A program made the translations under genes and the position numbers. 35,932 bases of DNA, taken from the NCBI RefSeq assembly GCF_001514115.1, contig NZ_KQ948467.1, positions 1-35,932 of the forward strand, read 5' to 3'. Below, in pieces: positions 24,592 through 32,174 of the stretch. Every line of letters begins with the position of its first letter. Within the stretch, counting starts at the first letter, position 1. The stretch comes from Streptomyces olivochromogenes. Its GTDB lineage: Bacteria > Actinomycetota > Actinomycetes > Streptomycetales > Streptomycetaceae. The notes beneath the pieces were generated by a model. The model searched no databases and was not told the origin of the DNA. It was given only the letters and a program-made list of their open reading frames with translations.

Positions 24592-25241
24592 CCGACCGGC
24601 ACCACCTCGAACGCCAGCTCTCCCGGCTCTGCGATCAACTCGCCGTCCTCGGCGCCGCCAGCCCCACCCCAGCCGACCTCGCCGACCAAGACGCCGCCGA
24701 CCACGCCATGGCGCAGCGCATCCACCGCGCCCGACCCGGCCTCCCCCTCCACCACGTGTACATCACCCTGCAAGCCCTGCGAGCGGTACAGGAACTGGAC
24801 GCGCCGAAGCCGGAAGAGACGGACACCACCCCGGCCAGGCCCCAGCGGGCCACACACAGTTGCGGCCAGGAATCGCATACCTGGGGTTGCGTGACCACCG
24901 CCGAGCCGGACCTCACCGAGACTGCCCCGGCAGCGACCGAGACCCATGACCCCACCCACGGCCTCTCGACCCAGCACGCCTACACCCTCTGGAACGCCAT
25001 CGCCCCACTCGGACCCGACCGGCCCCCGTACACGGTCCAGTACGAGCGGGTATGCCGAGCCACCGCCGGAATCCGTCGCGAGCAGCCCTTCCAGACCGTC
25101 CAGGGCCGCTGCCCAGCCTGCGCCAACAGCCTGCTGTTCCTCGGCGACGGCGGGCACGTCACCTGCTCACTTGCCGACTGCCCCAACCCGAGCGCGGTCG
25201 ACGATCTGCTGCACGGGTCGCACGACACGCACGCGGTATAA
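24588..25241 (+). CDS. DUF6085-family protein with C-terminal zinc-ribbon-like motif
   Basis: A 217-aa protein with a GTG start overlapping the preceding stop. Residues 1-60 are helical (HHLERQLSRLCDQLAVLGAA, LHHVYITLQALRAVQELDAP), followed by a Thr/Pro/Glu-rich linker. The conserved part begins HAYTLWNAIAPLGPDRPPYT and ends in a two-CxxC-type finger: GRCPACANSLLFLGDGGHVT, then CSLADCPNP. This C-terminal pattern is the DUF6085 hallmark, seen in Streptomyces genomes and their mobile elements. The function is unknown; the finger points to nucleic-acid or protein binding. It is the last gene of the overlapping operon. Confidence 0.8.
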   Translation: MTDRHHLERQLSRLCDQLAVLGAASPTPADLADQDAADHAMAQRIHRARPGLPLHHVYITLQALRAVQELDAPKPEETDTTPARPQRATHSCGQESHTWGCVTTAEPDLTETAPAATETHDPTHGLSTQHAYTLWNAIAPLGPDRPPYTVQYERVCRATAGIRREQPFQTVQGRCPACANSLLFLGDGGHVTCSLADCPNPSAVDDLLHGSHDTHAV

Positions 25242-25725
25242 CTCGTCGACCTGGTCGACCGTCAGGGCACCACCCGTAGAGGGGGGATGACCTCAGCTCG
25301 AACCCGGCGGGCCCGCCTCACCGCCGACGCCATCCGGCTCCGCACACGTCGGACGGCGCGCCGCCTCGATCGCCCTCTTCCGCGGCACCTTCTCCCTGGC
25401 CACCCCGGCAGCGGCACGAGCCAACTGCGAACGCAGCTGGTCGAACGCCTGAGGCCCTGACAGATCCCGCAACCTGCGACTTCTGCTCATGCACGACTAA
25501 CGCCGCACCGCACCGTCCGACACTGCAATACGGCTAAATGGGGCACTCCGCGAACCTCGACACCCACCTCTGCTGGCGCGGACCGCGCCCCGACGTCGAG
25601 GAGCAGCCGTGAACGCGATCTGGTCCGCCCGCCCGCTATAGGCACAGTTTCGACACGAATACTCCACAATCCCTGCCACAACAGGGATGATTCAGCACTC
25701 AACCATGCAAGTCCCTGGGGGGACC
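25242..25725. other. Gap without a firmly supported gene
   Basis: Several short frames compete here. One is a minus-strand 65-aa frame at 25293-25490 (QAFDQLRSQLARAAAGVARE). Another is a 24-codon plus-strand ORF at 25538-25612 (GHSANLDTHLCWRGPRPDVE), followed by GTG-overlapping NAIWSARPL. None has enough length, similarity or ribosome-site support to annotate. Promoter sequences for the gene at 25726 must lie in the right part. Confidence 0.4.
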
Positions 25726-26379
25726 ATGAGCTACGACGTCACACCGCCACCCATGCCCGGTTTCCCGCCGCCACCGCCGCCGAAGAAGAACCGCAGCAAC
25801 CTGGTCATCATCGGCTCCGCCGCCGCCGTCATCGCAGCCGTAGTCGCCACCGGCGTCACGGTCAACGGCAGCAACAACGAGGCCAAGCCGGGACCCACGG
25901 TCACTGTCACCGAAACCGCAGCCGCCGGCGACACCGCCGCGGCAACCGACGAAACCACCGCCCCGGCCGCCGACAACACCAGCGACGGCGTCTACGCCCT
26001 CGATGACGCCGTGACCTACGAGAACGACGTGGAAATCACCCTGTCCGGGTTCACGCGCACCGTGTCGGGCCAGTACGCGGAGCCGGAGAGCACGCCCTAC
26101 GTCAAGTTCACTGTGAAGATCAAAAATGGTGGGAGCAAGAAACTCGACACCACCCTGCTGTCCGTCAACTGTTCCTACGGCACCGACGGGAAAAGCAGCG
26201 AAGCGATCTTCGACAGCGAATCGGGCCTCGGCGGCGGGCCCAGCACCCAACTCCTGCCCGGCCGCTCCATCAACGTGCCCTGGGGCTGCGAACTCCCCAA
26301 AGCCCAGAAACTCATCCAGATCGAAGTCGCCCCCGACTTCGACAGCGAAACCGCCATCTTCACCGGCAACGTGAAGTAG
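25726..26379 (+). CDS. Membrane-anchored extracytoplasmic protein (DUF4352-like Ig fold)
   Basis: A 217-aa protein from the ATG at 25726, which follows CTGGGGGG; an upstream in-frame ATG at 25687 lacks a comparable site. A short Pro-rich cytoplasmic N-terminus (PPPMPGFPPPPPPKK) precedes one transmembrane helix (LVIIGSAAAVIAAVVATGVT), then a Thr/Ala-rich linker, then a beta-rich domain (YENDVEITLSGFTRTVSGQY, PYVKFTVKIKNGGSKKLDTT, SVNCSYG, GCELP). That arrangement matches the common Gram-positive DUF4352-type surface proteins, whose function is unknown. The paired cysteines in the domain may form a disulfide. It stands alone, convergent with the DUF6083 gene. Confidence 0.8.
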   Translation: MSYDVTPPPMPGFPPPPPPKKNRSNLVIIGSAAAVIAAVVATGVTVNGSNNEAKPGPTVTVTETAAAGDTAAATDETTAPAADNTSDGVYALDDAVTYENDVEITLSGFTRTVSGQYAEPESTPYVKFTVKIKNGGSKKLDTTLLSVNCSYGTDGKSSEAIFDSESGLGGGPSTQLLPGRSINVPWGCELPKAQKLIQIEVAPDFDSETAIFTGNVK

Positions 26380-26473
26380 GCCCACACGGTAGCGCCCCCG
26401 CAGCCGCACACGGCTACCGGGGCGCTCCGCTGTTCCTGGAACCGCCTGGTGCAGGCCCGGCGGAGCTGCACCG

Positions 26474-26971
26474 CTACCCGACGTCCGGCATCTCCACCTT
26501 CGCCAGCGTCGGTGTCCGCGGCGGATTGAACAGCCGCTGAGCACGCCGTGCGTTCTCCTCCCGCATCGCCGTCAGCCACGGCCACAGATCCGGCGGCTCG
26601 ATACCGGGGCACGCCACTGTGTGCGAGATCCGGCACTGGGCGCCCTCGGTCGGCTCCGCATTCCACGGGTTCCAGGCCACACCATCACCGTTGATCAGCC
26701 ACCGTTGGCGAGGCGGCACGAAATGCGCCGGCAGAACATTCACCGGATCCAACGGCTCCAACAGCACCCATGCCTGCGAAAGTGTCGGGAACCGGTCAGC
26801 CTCCAAGCCGCACTCCGGGCACACTGGTGGATCCGGAGGTGCTGGTGCGATCGCACCCTCCGTCACCGCCTCCACCCGGTCCGACGACCGCTGAACTCGC
26901 CCCCAGTACTCCTCGGCCGATTCGTCGGGTAGACGTTCTGGCTGCACAAAACTGTCCTCGAAAACCCCCAT
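26474..26971 (-). CDS. DUF6083-family protein
   Basis: A 165-aa protein from ATG 26969-26971 (GVFEDSFVQPERLPDES). The frame is open further upstream, but that part is low in similarity and composition. The family hallmarks are CPECGLEADRFPT (single CxxC), WVLLEP, FVPPRQRWLINGDGVAWN, QCRISHTVACPGIEPPDLWP and WLTAMREENARRAQRLF. DUF6083 proteins are frequent in Streptomyces accessory regions. The function is unknown; the conserved Cys and His residues imply a bound zinc. It is convergent with the membrane-anchored protein at 25726. Confidence 0.82.
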   Translation of the reverse strand: MGVFEDSFVQPERLPDESAEEYWGRVQRSSDRVEAVTEGAIAPAPPDPPVCPECGLEADRFPTLSQAWVLLEPLDPVNVLPAHFVPPRQRWLINGDGVAWNPWNAEPTEGAQCRISHTVACPGIEPPDLWPWLTAMREENARRAQRLFNPPRTPTLAKVEMPDVG

Positions 26972-27177
26972 AGGATCAGAATCCGAGTCCCGGACGGCAT
27001 ATGCGTAGAGCGCGAACCAGACGGGACGCGTGCGACGGCCCGGCCCCAGAGCGGCACACGGGGTATGGCATGCCATCGGCAAACCCACACGCCGCGGCAA
27101 TAGCGGCCGGACAGGCGGTCTGGACAGGGCGCGAGCTCATTGACCTGCCGCTCGCCAAACGGCGCAACGCGGCGTGA

Positions 27178-27420
27178 CGTCACGCGCGGCAGACCGTTGG
27201 GCGGGACATACGCGGTATCGCAATCATCGACGACGACATCTTCTACGAGCGGGCCGACGGGACCTACGCCAAAATGCCCTACGCCGACGGGGAAGCCGTC
27301 GCCAACATCTTCATCGAGCGAGTCACGCCTGAGGAACTCGGAGGGCTGACGAAGGCGATGCTCGAAATCACCTGCAAGTACGACCCGGAGTTGGCAGCCG
27401 AGCTGCTTACCCGCCTGTGA
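27178..27420 (+). pseudogene. Hypothetical reading frame, apparently lacking its start
   Basis: The frame follows a TGA at 27175-27177 and reads well as protein from about 27214 (IAIIDDDIFYERADGTYAKM, AVANIFIERVTPEELGGLT, ITCKYDPELAAELLTRL) to TGA 27418-27420. The only ATG is internal (27274), which would cut off the coding-like N-terminal part, so the 5' end seems lost or its start codon mutated. The family is not recognised. A strong terminator follows immediately. Confidence 0.5.
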
Positions 27421-27425
27421 GTAGA

Positions 27426-27461
27426 CGAAGGCCCCGACCGGATCAGCGGTCGGGGCCTTCG
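27426..27461. terminator. Strong bidirectional terminator hairpin
   Basis: CGAAGGCCCCGACCG (27426-27440) and its perfect complement (27447-27461) form a 15-bp GC-rich stem with the six-base loop GATCAG. It lies exactly between two convergent genes, six bases after the stop of the plus-strand frame and about ten bases before the end of the Nudix gene, so it can serve both. Confidence 0.9.
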
Positions 27462-27471
27462 CTATGTGCGA

Positions 27472-27873
27472 CTACTCGGCCAGCTGCTCCTCCAGATACG
27501 CCTGGACCGGCGCGAACAGCCCACCTGGCACCAGTCCAGGAATCTCCCCAAGCCGCACCCAGCGAACCTCCTCAACCTCCCGCGGACTCGCCGCATGAGC
27601 CGTACCCGACAGCAGCCGGCATGCCGCGTAGACCACCGGCCAGCCAGTCGCCGGGTGCACCCGCTCACCCAGCAGCGAGACCGGCTCCACGACCACGCCC
27701 GCCTCCTCCAACGCCTCCCTTGCCGCCGCCTCGCCTGCGGTCTCGCCCGGCTCGACCTTGCCCGAGGGGAACGTCCACAGCAGAGAGGCCGCCGGAGCGC
27801 TGCGGCGAATCAGCAAGACACGCCCTGCATGCACGATCACCGCGCCAGCGATCACCGCTTCTCCACCTGGCAC
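27472..27873 (-). CDS. Nudix hydrolase (MutT-like)
   Basis: A 133-aa single-domain Nudix protein. The 23-residue Nudix box runs from GKVEPGETAGEAAAREAL through EEAGVVV, with the REALEEAG glutamates that bind catalytic metal. It is preceded by AGAVIVHAGRVLLIRRS and LLWTFPS, and followed by the C-terminal EVEEVRWVRLGEIPGLV region. The size is normal for MutT-type nucleoside-diphosphate-linked pyrophosphatases acting in nucleotide-pool cleaning. The precise substrate is not deducible. The GTG/ATG start lies just before the first strand. It ends next to the shared terminator and is divergent from the truncated membrane gene at 27946. Confidence 0.92.
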   Translation of the reverse strand: MPGGEAVIAGAVIVHAGRVLLIRRSAPAASLLWTFPSGKVEPGETAGEAAAREALEEAGVVVEPVSLLGERVHPATGWPVVYAACRLLSGTAHAASPREVEEVRWVRLGEIPGLVPGGLFAPVQAYLEEQLAE

Positions 27874-27945
27874 GGAACCTCAACTCTCCCTCTGGGAAAA
27901 GTCATTCGTCGCATGCCTTCCGGGGTGCACGGACATCATGCCGTC

Positions 27946-28117
27946 ATGAGCGGCAGCGACGACAAGACAAAGTTGCCGATCAAAGTCTGGGTCGGTGGAA
28001 CCCTCGGCGCCGCCCTCTTCATCACCGCCCTGAAGTGGGGGCCCTGGTGGATCGAAGCCCACCACCTCAAGGACGACCAAGGCAAGCTGCTCTCCAGCGG
28101 CGGGATCGTCGTCACCC
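27946..28117 (+). pseudogene. Membrane protein truncated by a mobile-element remnant
   Basis: ATG 27946 opens a streptomycete-type membrane protein (SDDKTKLPIKVWVGGTLGAA, WGPWWIEAHHLKDDQGKLLS, SGGIVVT). In intact relatives this N-terminus continues as a second transmembrane helix, in proteins that often carry further domains. Here the similarity stops at GIVVT and the DNA becomes the 3' end of an IS630-type transposase, so only about 57 residues remain. It is not expected to be functional. Confidence 0.6.
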
Positions 28118-28234
28118 GACCACGCCGACCACAAGGAACAGGGCAGCATGATCCGCCGTTACATCATCTGGCGAAACCGCCATGCCGACGACCGACGCTT
28201 CCGCGCCGTCGTCGACAGGGCGAACGTTGCCTGA
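28118..28234 (+). pseudogene. C-terminal scrap of an IS630-family transposase
   Basis: The frame reads DHADHKEQGSMIRRYIIWRN then RHADDRRFRAVVDRANVA and stops at 28232-28234. The (I)RRYIxWRNxHAxDxRxRxVVxRANVA ending is typical of IS630-group transposases. The catalytic domain is absent. Its 3' end carries a 26-bp sequence repeated at 28876. Confidence 0.65.
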
Positions 28235-28241
28235 CACGGCA
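28216..28241 (+). repeat. Direct repeat copy 1 (IS630 3'-end-like)
   Basis: The 26-bp segment CAGGG-C-GAACGTTGCCTGA-C-ACGGCA matches 28876-28901 except at two positions. It spans the RANVA-stop of the transposase scrap and the bases beyond it, so it probably includes part of the element's terminal sequence. Confidence 0.75.
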
Positions 28242-28277
28242 TTCGCTACACCTTGGACGGGATATGGAAAGCCGCCA

Positions 28278-28847
28278 TTACGGCACGTTCCACCCGAGCA
28301 CGACCGGCAGGTCGTGCTCGTATCCCAGCGTGTTGATCGTCCCCGGGTGCGGGTGCCCGAACTGCCGCGCGGCCGACGCGTCGAGCCCAAGCCAGCGCGC
28401 GGTGAGGATGCGTGACAGGTGGCCGTGCGCAACGACGGCCACGTCGCCTTTGTCCAGCAGCGGCCGGACCCGGCCGAGGAAGGCATCGACCCGTACCGTC
28501 ACGTGCCCGAGGTCCTCGCCGGCATCGACGCCGTCGCGCCACAGCTCCCAGCCGGGCTTGAGCTCCTGGATCTGCTCGGCGGTCATCCCCTCGTAGCGGC
28601 CGTAGTCCCACTCGATCAGGTCGGTGTCGGGCTCCGTGCCGCTCAGCCCCGCCAGTTCGGCGGTCCGCGCGGCGCGAGTCAGCGGGCTGCTGTAGACGGC
28701 GGCGAACTCCCGTTCGGCCAGTCGCGGCGCGAGCGCACACGCCGCGTCCTCTCCCGCCTCGGTCAGCGGCAGGTCGGTGCGGCCAGCATGCTGACCGGTC
28801 CGGCTCCATGCGGTCTCGCCGTGCCTGATCAATACCAATTCGCGCAT
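28278..28847 (-). CDS. Histidine phosphatase family protein (phosphoglycerate-mutase-like)
   Basis: A 189-aa branch-1 histidine phosphatase. The catalytic motif is LVLIRHGETAWS (His 9), followed by GRTDLPLTEAGEDAA, the second arginine in SSPLTRAARTAE (about R58), the acid region EWDYGRYEGMT, and the second histidine in VVAHGHLSRIL (about H141). Members dephosphorylate small phosphorylated metabolites or act as mutases; length and sequence favour a small-molecule phosphatase such as the sugar- or cofactor-phosphate type, but no substrate is certain. It is bracketed by two direct repeats related to an IS630 end, as if carried or rearranged by that element. Confidence 0.92.
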   Translation of the reverse strand: MRELVLIRHGETAWSRTGQHAGRTDLPLTEAGEDAACALAPRLAEREFAAVYSSPLTRAARTAELAGLSGTEPDTDLIEWDYGRYEGMTAEQIQELKPGWELWRDGVDAGEDLGHVTVRVDAFLGRVRPLLDKGDVAVVAHGHLSRILTARWLGLDASAARQFGHPHPGTINTLGYEHDLPVVLGWNVP

Positions 28848-28875
28848 GGCAGAGGACCATATCTGACATCGAACA

Positions 28876-28901
28876 CAGGGTGAACGTTGCCTGATACGGC
28901 A
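28876..28901 (+). repeat. Direct repeat copy 2 (IS630 3'-end-like)
   Basis: The 26-bp segment CAGGG-T-GAACGTTGCCTGA-T-ACGGCA matches 28216-28241 with two differences and in the same orientation. In this copy the same frame would read RVNVA-stop, so it too looks like the extreme 3' end of a transposase gene, now with nothing else of the element attached. Confidence 0.75.
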
Positions 28902-29047
28902 CTAGGACGGGGGAATGGCTTTGGAGCAATGCTCAAGACCTGTGGATCAGTCCGGGGGAGGGACGCGGAGGGCGTACCTTCCCGAATGATCCTGTGATGG
29001 TCACCGAGTAGGCCCGCGTTCGCAGCGCGGGTCGGGAACGCACGCCC

Positions 29048-29380
29048 GTGCTCAGCGTAGTGAACGCCGACGGCTCCACCGAATCCGGCTCCCTGATCGA
29101 CGAGATCGTGCGCGAGGGCGCCCGCCGGATGCTCGCCGCCGCCCTGGAGGCCGAAGTCAATCAGTACGTAGCCGAGTTGGCCTCCGAGACGGACGGAGAC
29201 GGCCGCCGCCTCGTGGTCCGCAACAGCTACCACCAGCCGCGGACCGTAGTCACCGCAGCCGGGCCGGTGTAGGTGAAGGCGCCCCGGGTGAACGACCGCC
29301 GCATCGATAAGGAGACCGGGGAGCGCAAGCGGTTCTCCTCCAGGATCCTGCCGCCCTGGTGCCACGTCTCATCTGGCTGA
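29048..29380 (+). pseudogene. N-terminal remnant of an IS256-family (mutator-type) transposase
   Basis: GTG 29048 opens a frame with the familiar IS256 N-terminus: IDEIVREGARRMLAAALEAE, VNQYVAELASETDGDGRRLV, VRNSYHQPRTVVTAAGPV. A TAG at 29270-29272 interrupts it where relatives have a Glu codon. The same frame continues VKAPRVNDRRIDKETGERKR-FSSRILPPW, then breaks off near 29363. The DDE catalytic core, normally another 250 residues, is missing. It is a dead fragment. Confidence 0.8.
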
Positions 29381-29497
29381 TTCGGCTTCTCGACGGTCAG
29401 ATGGTCGAGATGTGGACCTATCGGCTCAGCACTCCATGATGCTTCCGATCCACAGGTATTGACGATTGCTCATGGCTTTGTAGGTATGGGTGCGGTG

Positions 29498-29905
29498 TCA
29501 CTGGTAGTAGGGCTCGCGGGCAGGAGTCCACCAGGGGAGGGTCCGTCCCGCCAGTTTCTGCTGGATGTAAGCGTCGACTTCGGGGAGGTGCGCGGCCAGC
29601 GGGCTGACCTGAACGGCTCCGCCGGGAGCGACGGTGACGTAGCCGTGCTCATAGACGGCGTCGCAGCCGAAGGTGCAGGCGAGCATGGCGATGTTGGCCA
29701 GGTCGCGTTTCTCGTCATCGCTGTACAGGGCGCGCTTTTTGATGTGCGCGGCAATGAGGAAGGTGCCGGGCAGGCTGCGCCCGCACAGGGCGCACTGCCC
29801 TGTGGAGCCCTGCAGGAGGCGCTTTTTGAGCGCGGTCTGCTCGCCGCGCTGAGCCCGCTGAGCGGTCCGCTCGAGTTCCCCGTCGAAGGCGGAAACGGCT
29901 GTCAG
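29498..29905 (-). pseudogene. C-terminal part of an HNH endonuclease (restriction-like)
   Basis: The minus-strand frame runs from just after an in-frame TAA (29906-29908) to a TGA at 29498-29500. It contains an HNH/zinc-type core: GQCALCGRSLPGTFLIAAHI, KKRALYSDDEKRDLANIAML, CTFGCDAVYEHGYVTV, ending TPAREPYYQ. This CxxC...AAHI...N-I...C...GCD..YE pattern is that of HNH nucleases found in actinobacterial restriction genes. No start codon precedes the core, the only ATG being internal at MLACTFG (29686), and the usual N-terminal domain is missing. It is therefore a truncated remnant unless a rare start is used. Confidence 0.65.
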
Positions 29906-30345
29906 TTATCCGTGCAGTTGGGACATGCCCATTGCTGTTACCTGCAGAATCTAAACTGTACTCATAGGAGTTGGGGATGGAGGGACTGGGCCACTGACCT
30001 GGTCATAGGTGCGATTTCGCCTCAAAGGCGTTCCGGTCTGCAGTCCTCTGACCTGCGGTGTCTTAAGTGGATCGAGAATGTCTCAACTGCAAGGGTAATT
30101 TCTTGGCATGGGGGAGAGGGTGCGGAGCTGCCTTCTCTCTACGAGCTGTGGCCGGGCCAACGACGTCTGAGCGCCCAGGGTGGGACGAGCAGTGCGTGGC
30201 TGATGCGATGAGTGGCCGACTGCTCAAGGCGCTTGAAGCCGCTGCTACTTACCTGCGCAGTTGCCACACCCCTCCGGCGGCGATGTGACTTTCGAGAGCT
30301 AACGGCGACCAAAGGGCTCGAGAGTGGCTCGCACGACACGGCCCG
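29906..30345. other. Low-coding stretch
   Basis: About 440 bases of lower GC with no convincing gene. A 73-codon plus-strand frame at 30067-30288 (ending ALEAAATYLRSCHTPPAAM) is open but has no recognised similarity and no clear ribosome site. Nothing else is supported. Confidence 0.4.
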
Positions 30346-30375
30346 ATGACGCTCAGGCCATTCGTTCGCTAGGCT
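30346..30375 (+). promoter_or_regulatory. Candidate housekeeping-type promoter for the vWA-kinase operon
   Basis: An ATGACG hexamer (30346-30351) and TAGGCT (30370-30375) separated by 18 bp match the Streptomyces HrdB-type consensus (TTGACN...TAgRRT) partly. They lie about 70 bases before the GTG of the first operon gene, and a GGGAGAGGGGAGCAGGA ribosome region follows. This is an inference from pattern only. Confidence 0.35.
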
Positions 30376-30442
30376 GAGGGACGACGCAAGGCCGAGCCAC
30401 GACGGACGCGCCAGCTGCGTATCGGGAGAGGGGAGCAGGACC

Positions 30443-31108
30443 GTGCAGCGTGTACTGCCCTTCTACCTGGCTGTGGATACCTCGACATCCATGTATGTGT
30501 CAGGGCGCCTCGACGCGGTGCAGGAAGCTGTCGTCCGGTTCACTGAGGAACTGCTGAGCAACCCGCTCCTCGGCGAGCATATTCGGCTCGGCCTCGTGAC
30601 CTTCGGCGACCAGGCGGAGCTGGTTCTGCCACTGACCGACCTCACCGAACTGCGTTCCCTGCCACGGCTGTCCGGGCACGGCGCCGCCCACTACGGCGTT
30701 CTCTTCCGCTACCTGGGCCGGGTGATCGAACGAGACCTGAGGGTCCTCCGCGCCCATGACACAGTGACCTTCCGGCCCTTCGTCTTTCTCCTCACCGCCG
30801 GTATGCCTTCGGACTCCGGCTGGGAGCAGGCGTTCCACGAATTCGACGAGTTGACACGCGCGCAACTGGTGGTTATGGGTGTCGGCATGGAGGAACTGCC
30901 ACCCGAGGTCCTGCGACGCCTCAACCCGGTGGACGCCGAGGCGTGGAGCGATGTTCCCGCCGATGTACTCGCAGCCAGGATCACATCGGTGCTGGGGAGG
31001 TACGCCATGTCGTTGATCGCCTCGACGATGGTCTCGACCAACCGGGACTCGGATCCGCCTCGAATGCCGCCGCCGAACCCGCCGCTGAACGAAACCGACA
31101 TCCGCTGA
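30443..31108 (+). CDS. von Willebrand factor A domain protein (TerY-like)
   Basis: A 221-aa cytoplasmic-type vWA protein. GTG 30443 follows a purine-rich ribosome site. The metal-ion-dependent adhesion motif is at the N-terminus, FYLAVDTSTSM (Asp 12, Ser 14, Ser 16), followed by RLGLVTFGDQAELVLPLTDL and FRPFVFLLTAGMPSDSGW. The C-terminal tail is Pro-rich (PPRMPPPNPPLNE). Size and motifs match the TerY/YegL group, which in TerY-P units is paired with a kinase and a PP2C phosphatase. The next gene is a kinase-like protein, 19 bases on. It probably acts as a scaffold or ligand sensor that docks partners through its MIDAS metal. Confidence 0.88.
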   Translation: MQRVLPFYLAVDTSTSMYVSGRLDAVQEAVVRFTEELLSNPLLGEHIRLGLVTFGDQAELVLPLTDLTELRSLPRLSGHGAAHYGVLFRYLGRVIERDLRVLRAHDTVTFRPFVFLLTAGMPSDSGWEQAFHEFDELTRAQLVVMGVGMEELPPEVLRRLNPVDAEAWSDVPADVLAARITSVLGRYAMSLIASTMVSTNRDSDPPRMPPPNPPLNETDIR

Positions 31109-31127
31109 CCGACTGCGGAGGAGTGAC

Positions 31128-32174
31128 GTGACCGTTCAGCCTGTACCCCATACCTGGCCCAGCCTGCCACAGCGCGTACCGGAGGGAGAGCTCCGCACCT
31201 ATGGGGCCGGGTCGCGAGGCGGCTCGTCCACGGTTTTCGACGTCTTCGGCCATGAGGACCGCGTCCTGTACAAAAAGTACGCGATCCAGCGTTCCGAAGC
31301 CGACCTGGACCGCCTGGTACGGCTCCACCGCGAGTTGGACAGCGGCAGCAATGACGGTGCCTTCCTACGGCGCCGCTTCGCCTGGCCGCTCGCTGTGGTG
31401 ACGGCGGACGACGGGGCGGTGTCCGGCGTGCTCGTGCCGAAGGCCGAAATGACCTACCGCGCGCAGCTCTCCACCAACAGGGTGCGGGCCCGGGACTTCA
31501 ACTACCTGCTCTACGAAACCCGCGCGGCCCGCGTGGGCGTCGAGCCGGCGACCGTTCGGGAGAAGCTCGTGCTCCTCCGGCTGACGGTCGAAGCGTTTGC
31601 CTGGCTGGAGGAGCGAGGCCTGGTGCACGAGGACATCTCCGCCGGCAATCTGCTGTGGAGCGTACGGCCCGAACCGGCAGTACTCATTCTGGACTGTGAC
31701 TCGATCCGGCCAGCGGGCAGTGCAGTCGACGATCCGCTGCTCACCACCACGGATTGGACCGATCCCCGCGTGCTGGGCGGTGAAGTTCCCCGCCCCGACC
31801 AGGCTTCGGTCACCTACGCCGTCGGCCTGCTGACCGCCCGGGTATTCGGCACCCCGTCGTGGCGTCCCTCAGCCACCGATTCCCAGGACTCGCCCCAGGA
31901 GGGGGTACCAGCGGCGCTGCTGCCAGTCCTCCTTGAGTCAGTGCGCGCGACGGCTCCTCGCCCCCCGCTGCACCGGTGGCTTGCGATTCTCGACGAGGCC
32001 CTCGAGGACACTCCAGCGCGCACCCGCACACCACGCACGGCGGTGCGTACGATGGTCTCCGAGCCATTACGGCAGGGCGGTTTGAGCTACGGAGTCAAAG
32101 AAAGAGTTGCACTCGCTGTAGGTTTGTTCTGCGGCGCAGTGGCGGCGATTCTCCTCCTCGTCGAGATGCTGTGA
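31128..32174 (+). CDS. Tail-anchored Ser/Thr-kinase-like protein of the TerY-P type
   Basis: A 348-aa protein. The N-lobe has a glycine-rich loop (YGAGSRGGSSTVFDVFG, about 25-41) and an ATP-type lysine in VLYKKYAI (about 49-50). The catalytic loop is LVHEDISAGNLLW (His 167, Asp 169, Asn 174) in place of HRDLKxxN, and the metal Asp lies in LILDCDSIRP (Asp 189 or 191) in place of DFG. A TTTDWTDPRV segment stands where the activation/APE region would be. The key residues for phosphotransfer are thus present. A single hydrophobic helix at the extreme C-terminus (VALAVGLFCGAVAAILLLVE) should anchor it in the membrane with the kinase inside. It overlaps the next gene by GTGA. Confidence 0.85.
   Translation: MTVQPVPHTWPSLPQRVPEGELRTYGAGSRGGSSTVFDVFGHEDRVLYKKYAIQRSEADLDRLVRLHRELDSGSNDGAFLRRRFAWPLAVVTADDGAVSGVLVPKAEMTYRAQLSTNRVRARDFNYLLYETRAARVGVEPATVREKLVLLRLTVEAFAWLEERGLVHEDISAGNLLWSVRPEPAVLILDCDSIRPAGSAVDDPLLTTTDWTDPRVLGGEVPRPDQASVTYAVGLLTARVFGTPSWRPSATDSQDSPQEGVPAALLPVLLESVRATAPRPPLHRWLAILDEALEDTPARTRTPRTAVRTMVSEPLRQGGLSYGVKERVALAVGLFCGAVAAILLLVEML

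Noticed and set aside
30067..30288. 73-codon plus-strand frame as a gene
   Set aside because: No recognised similarity, no ribosome site, and mixed composition; overlapping frames are equally open.
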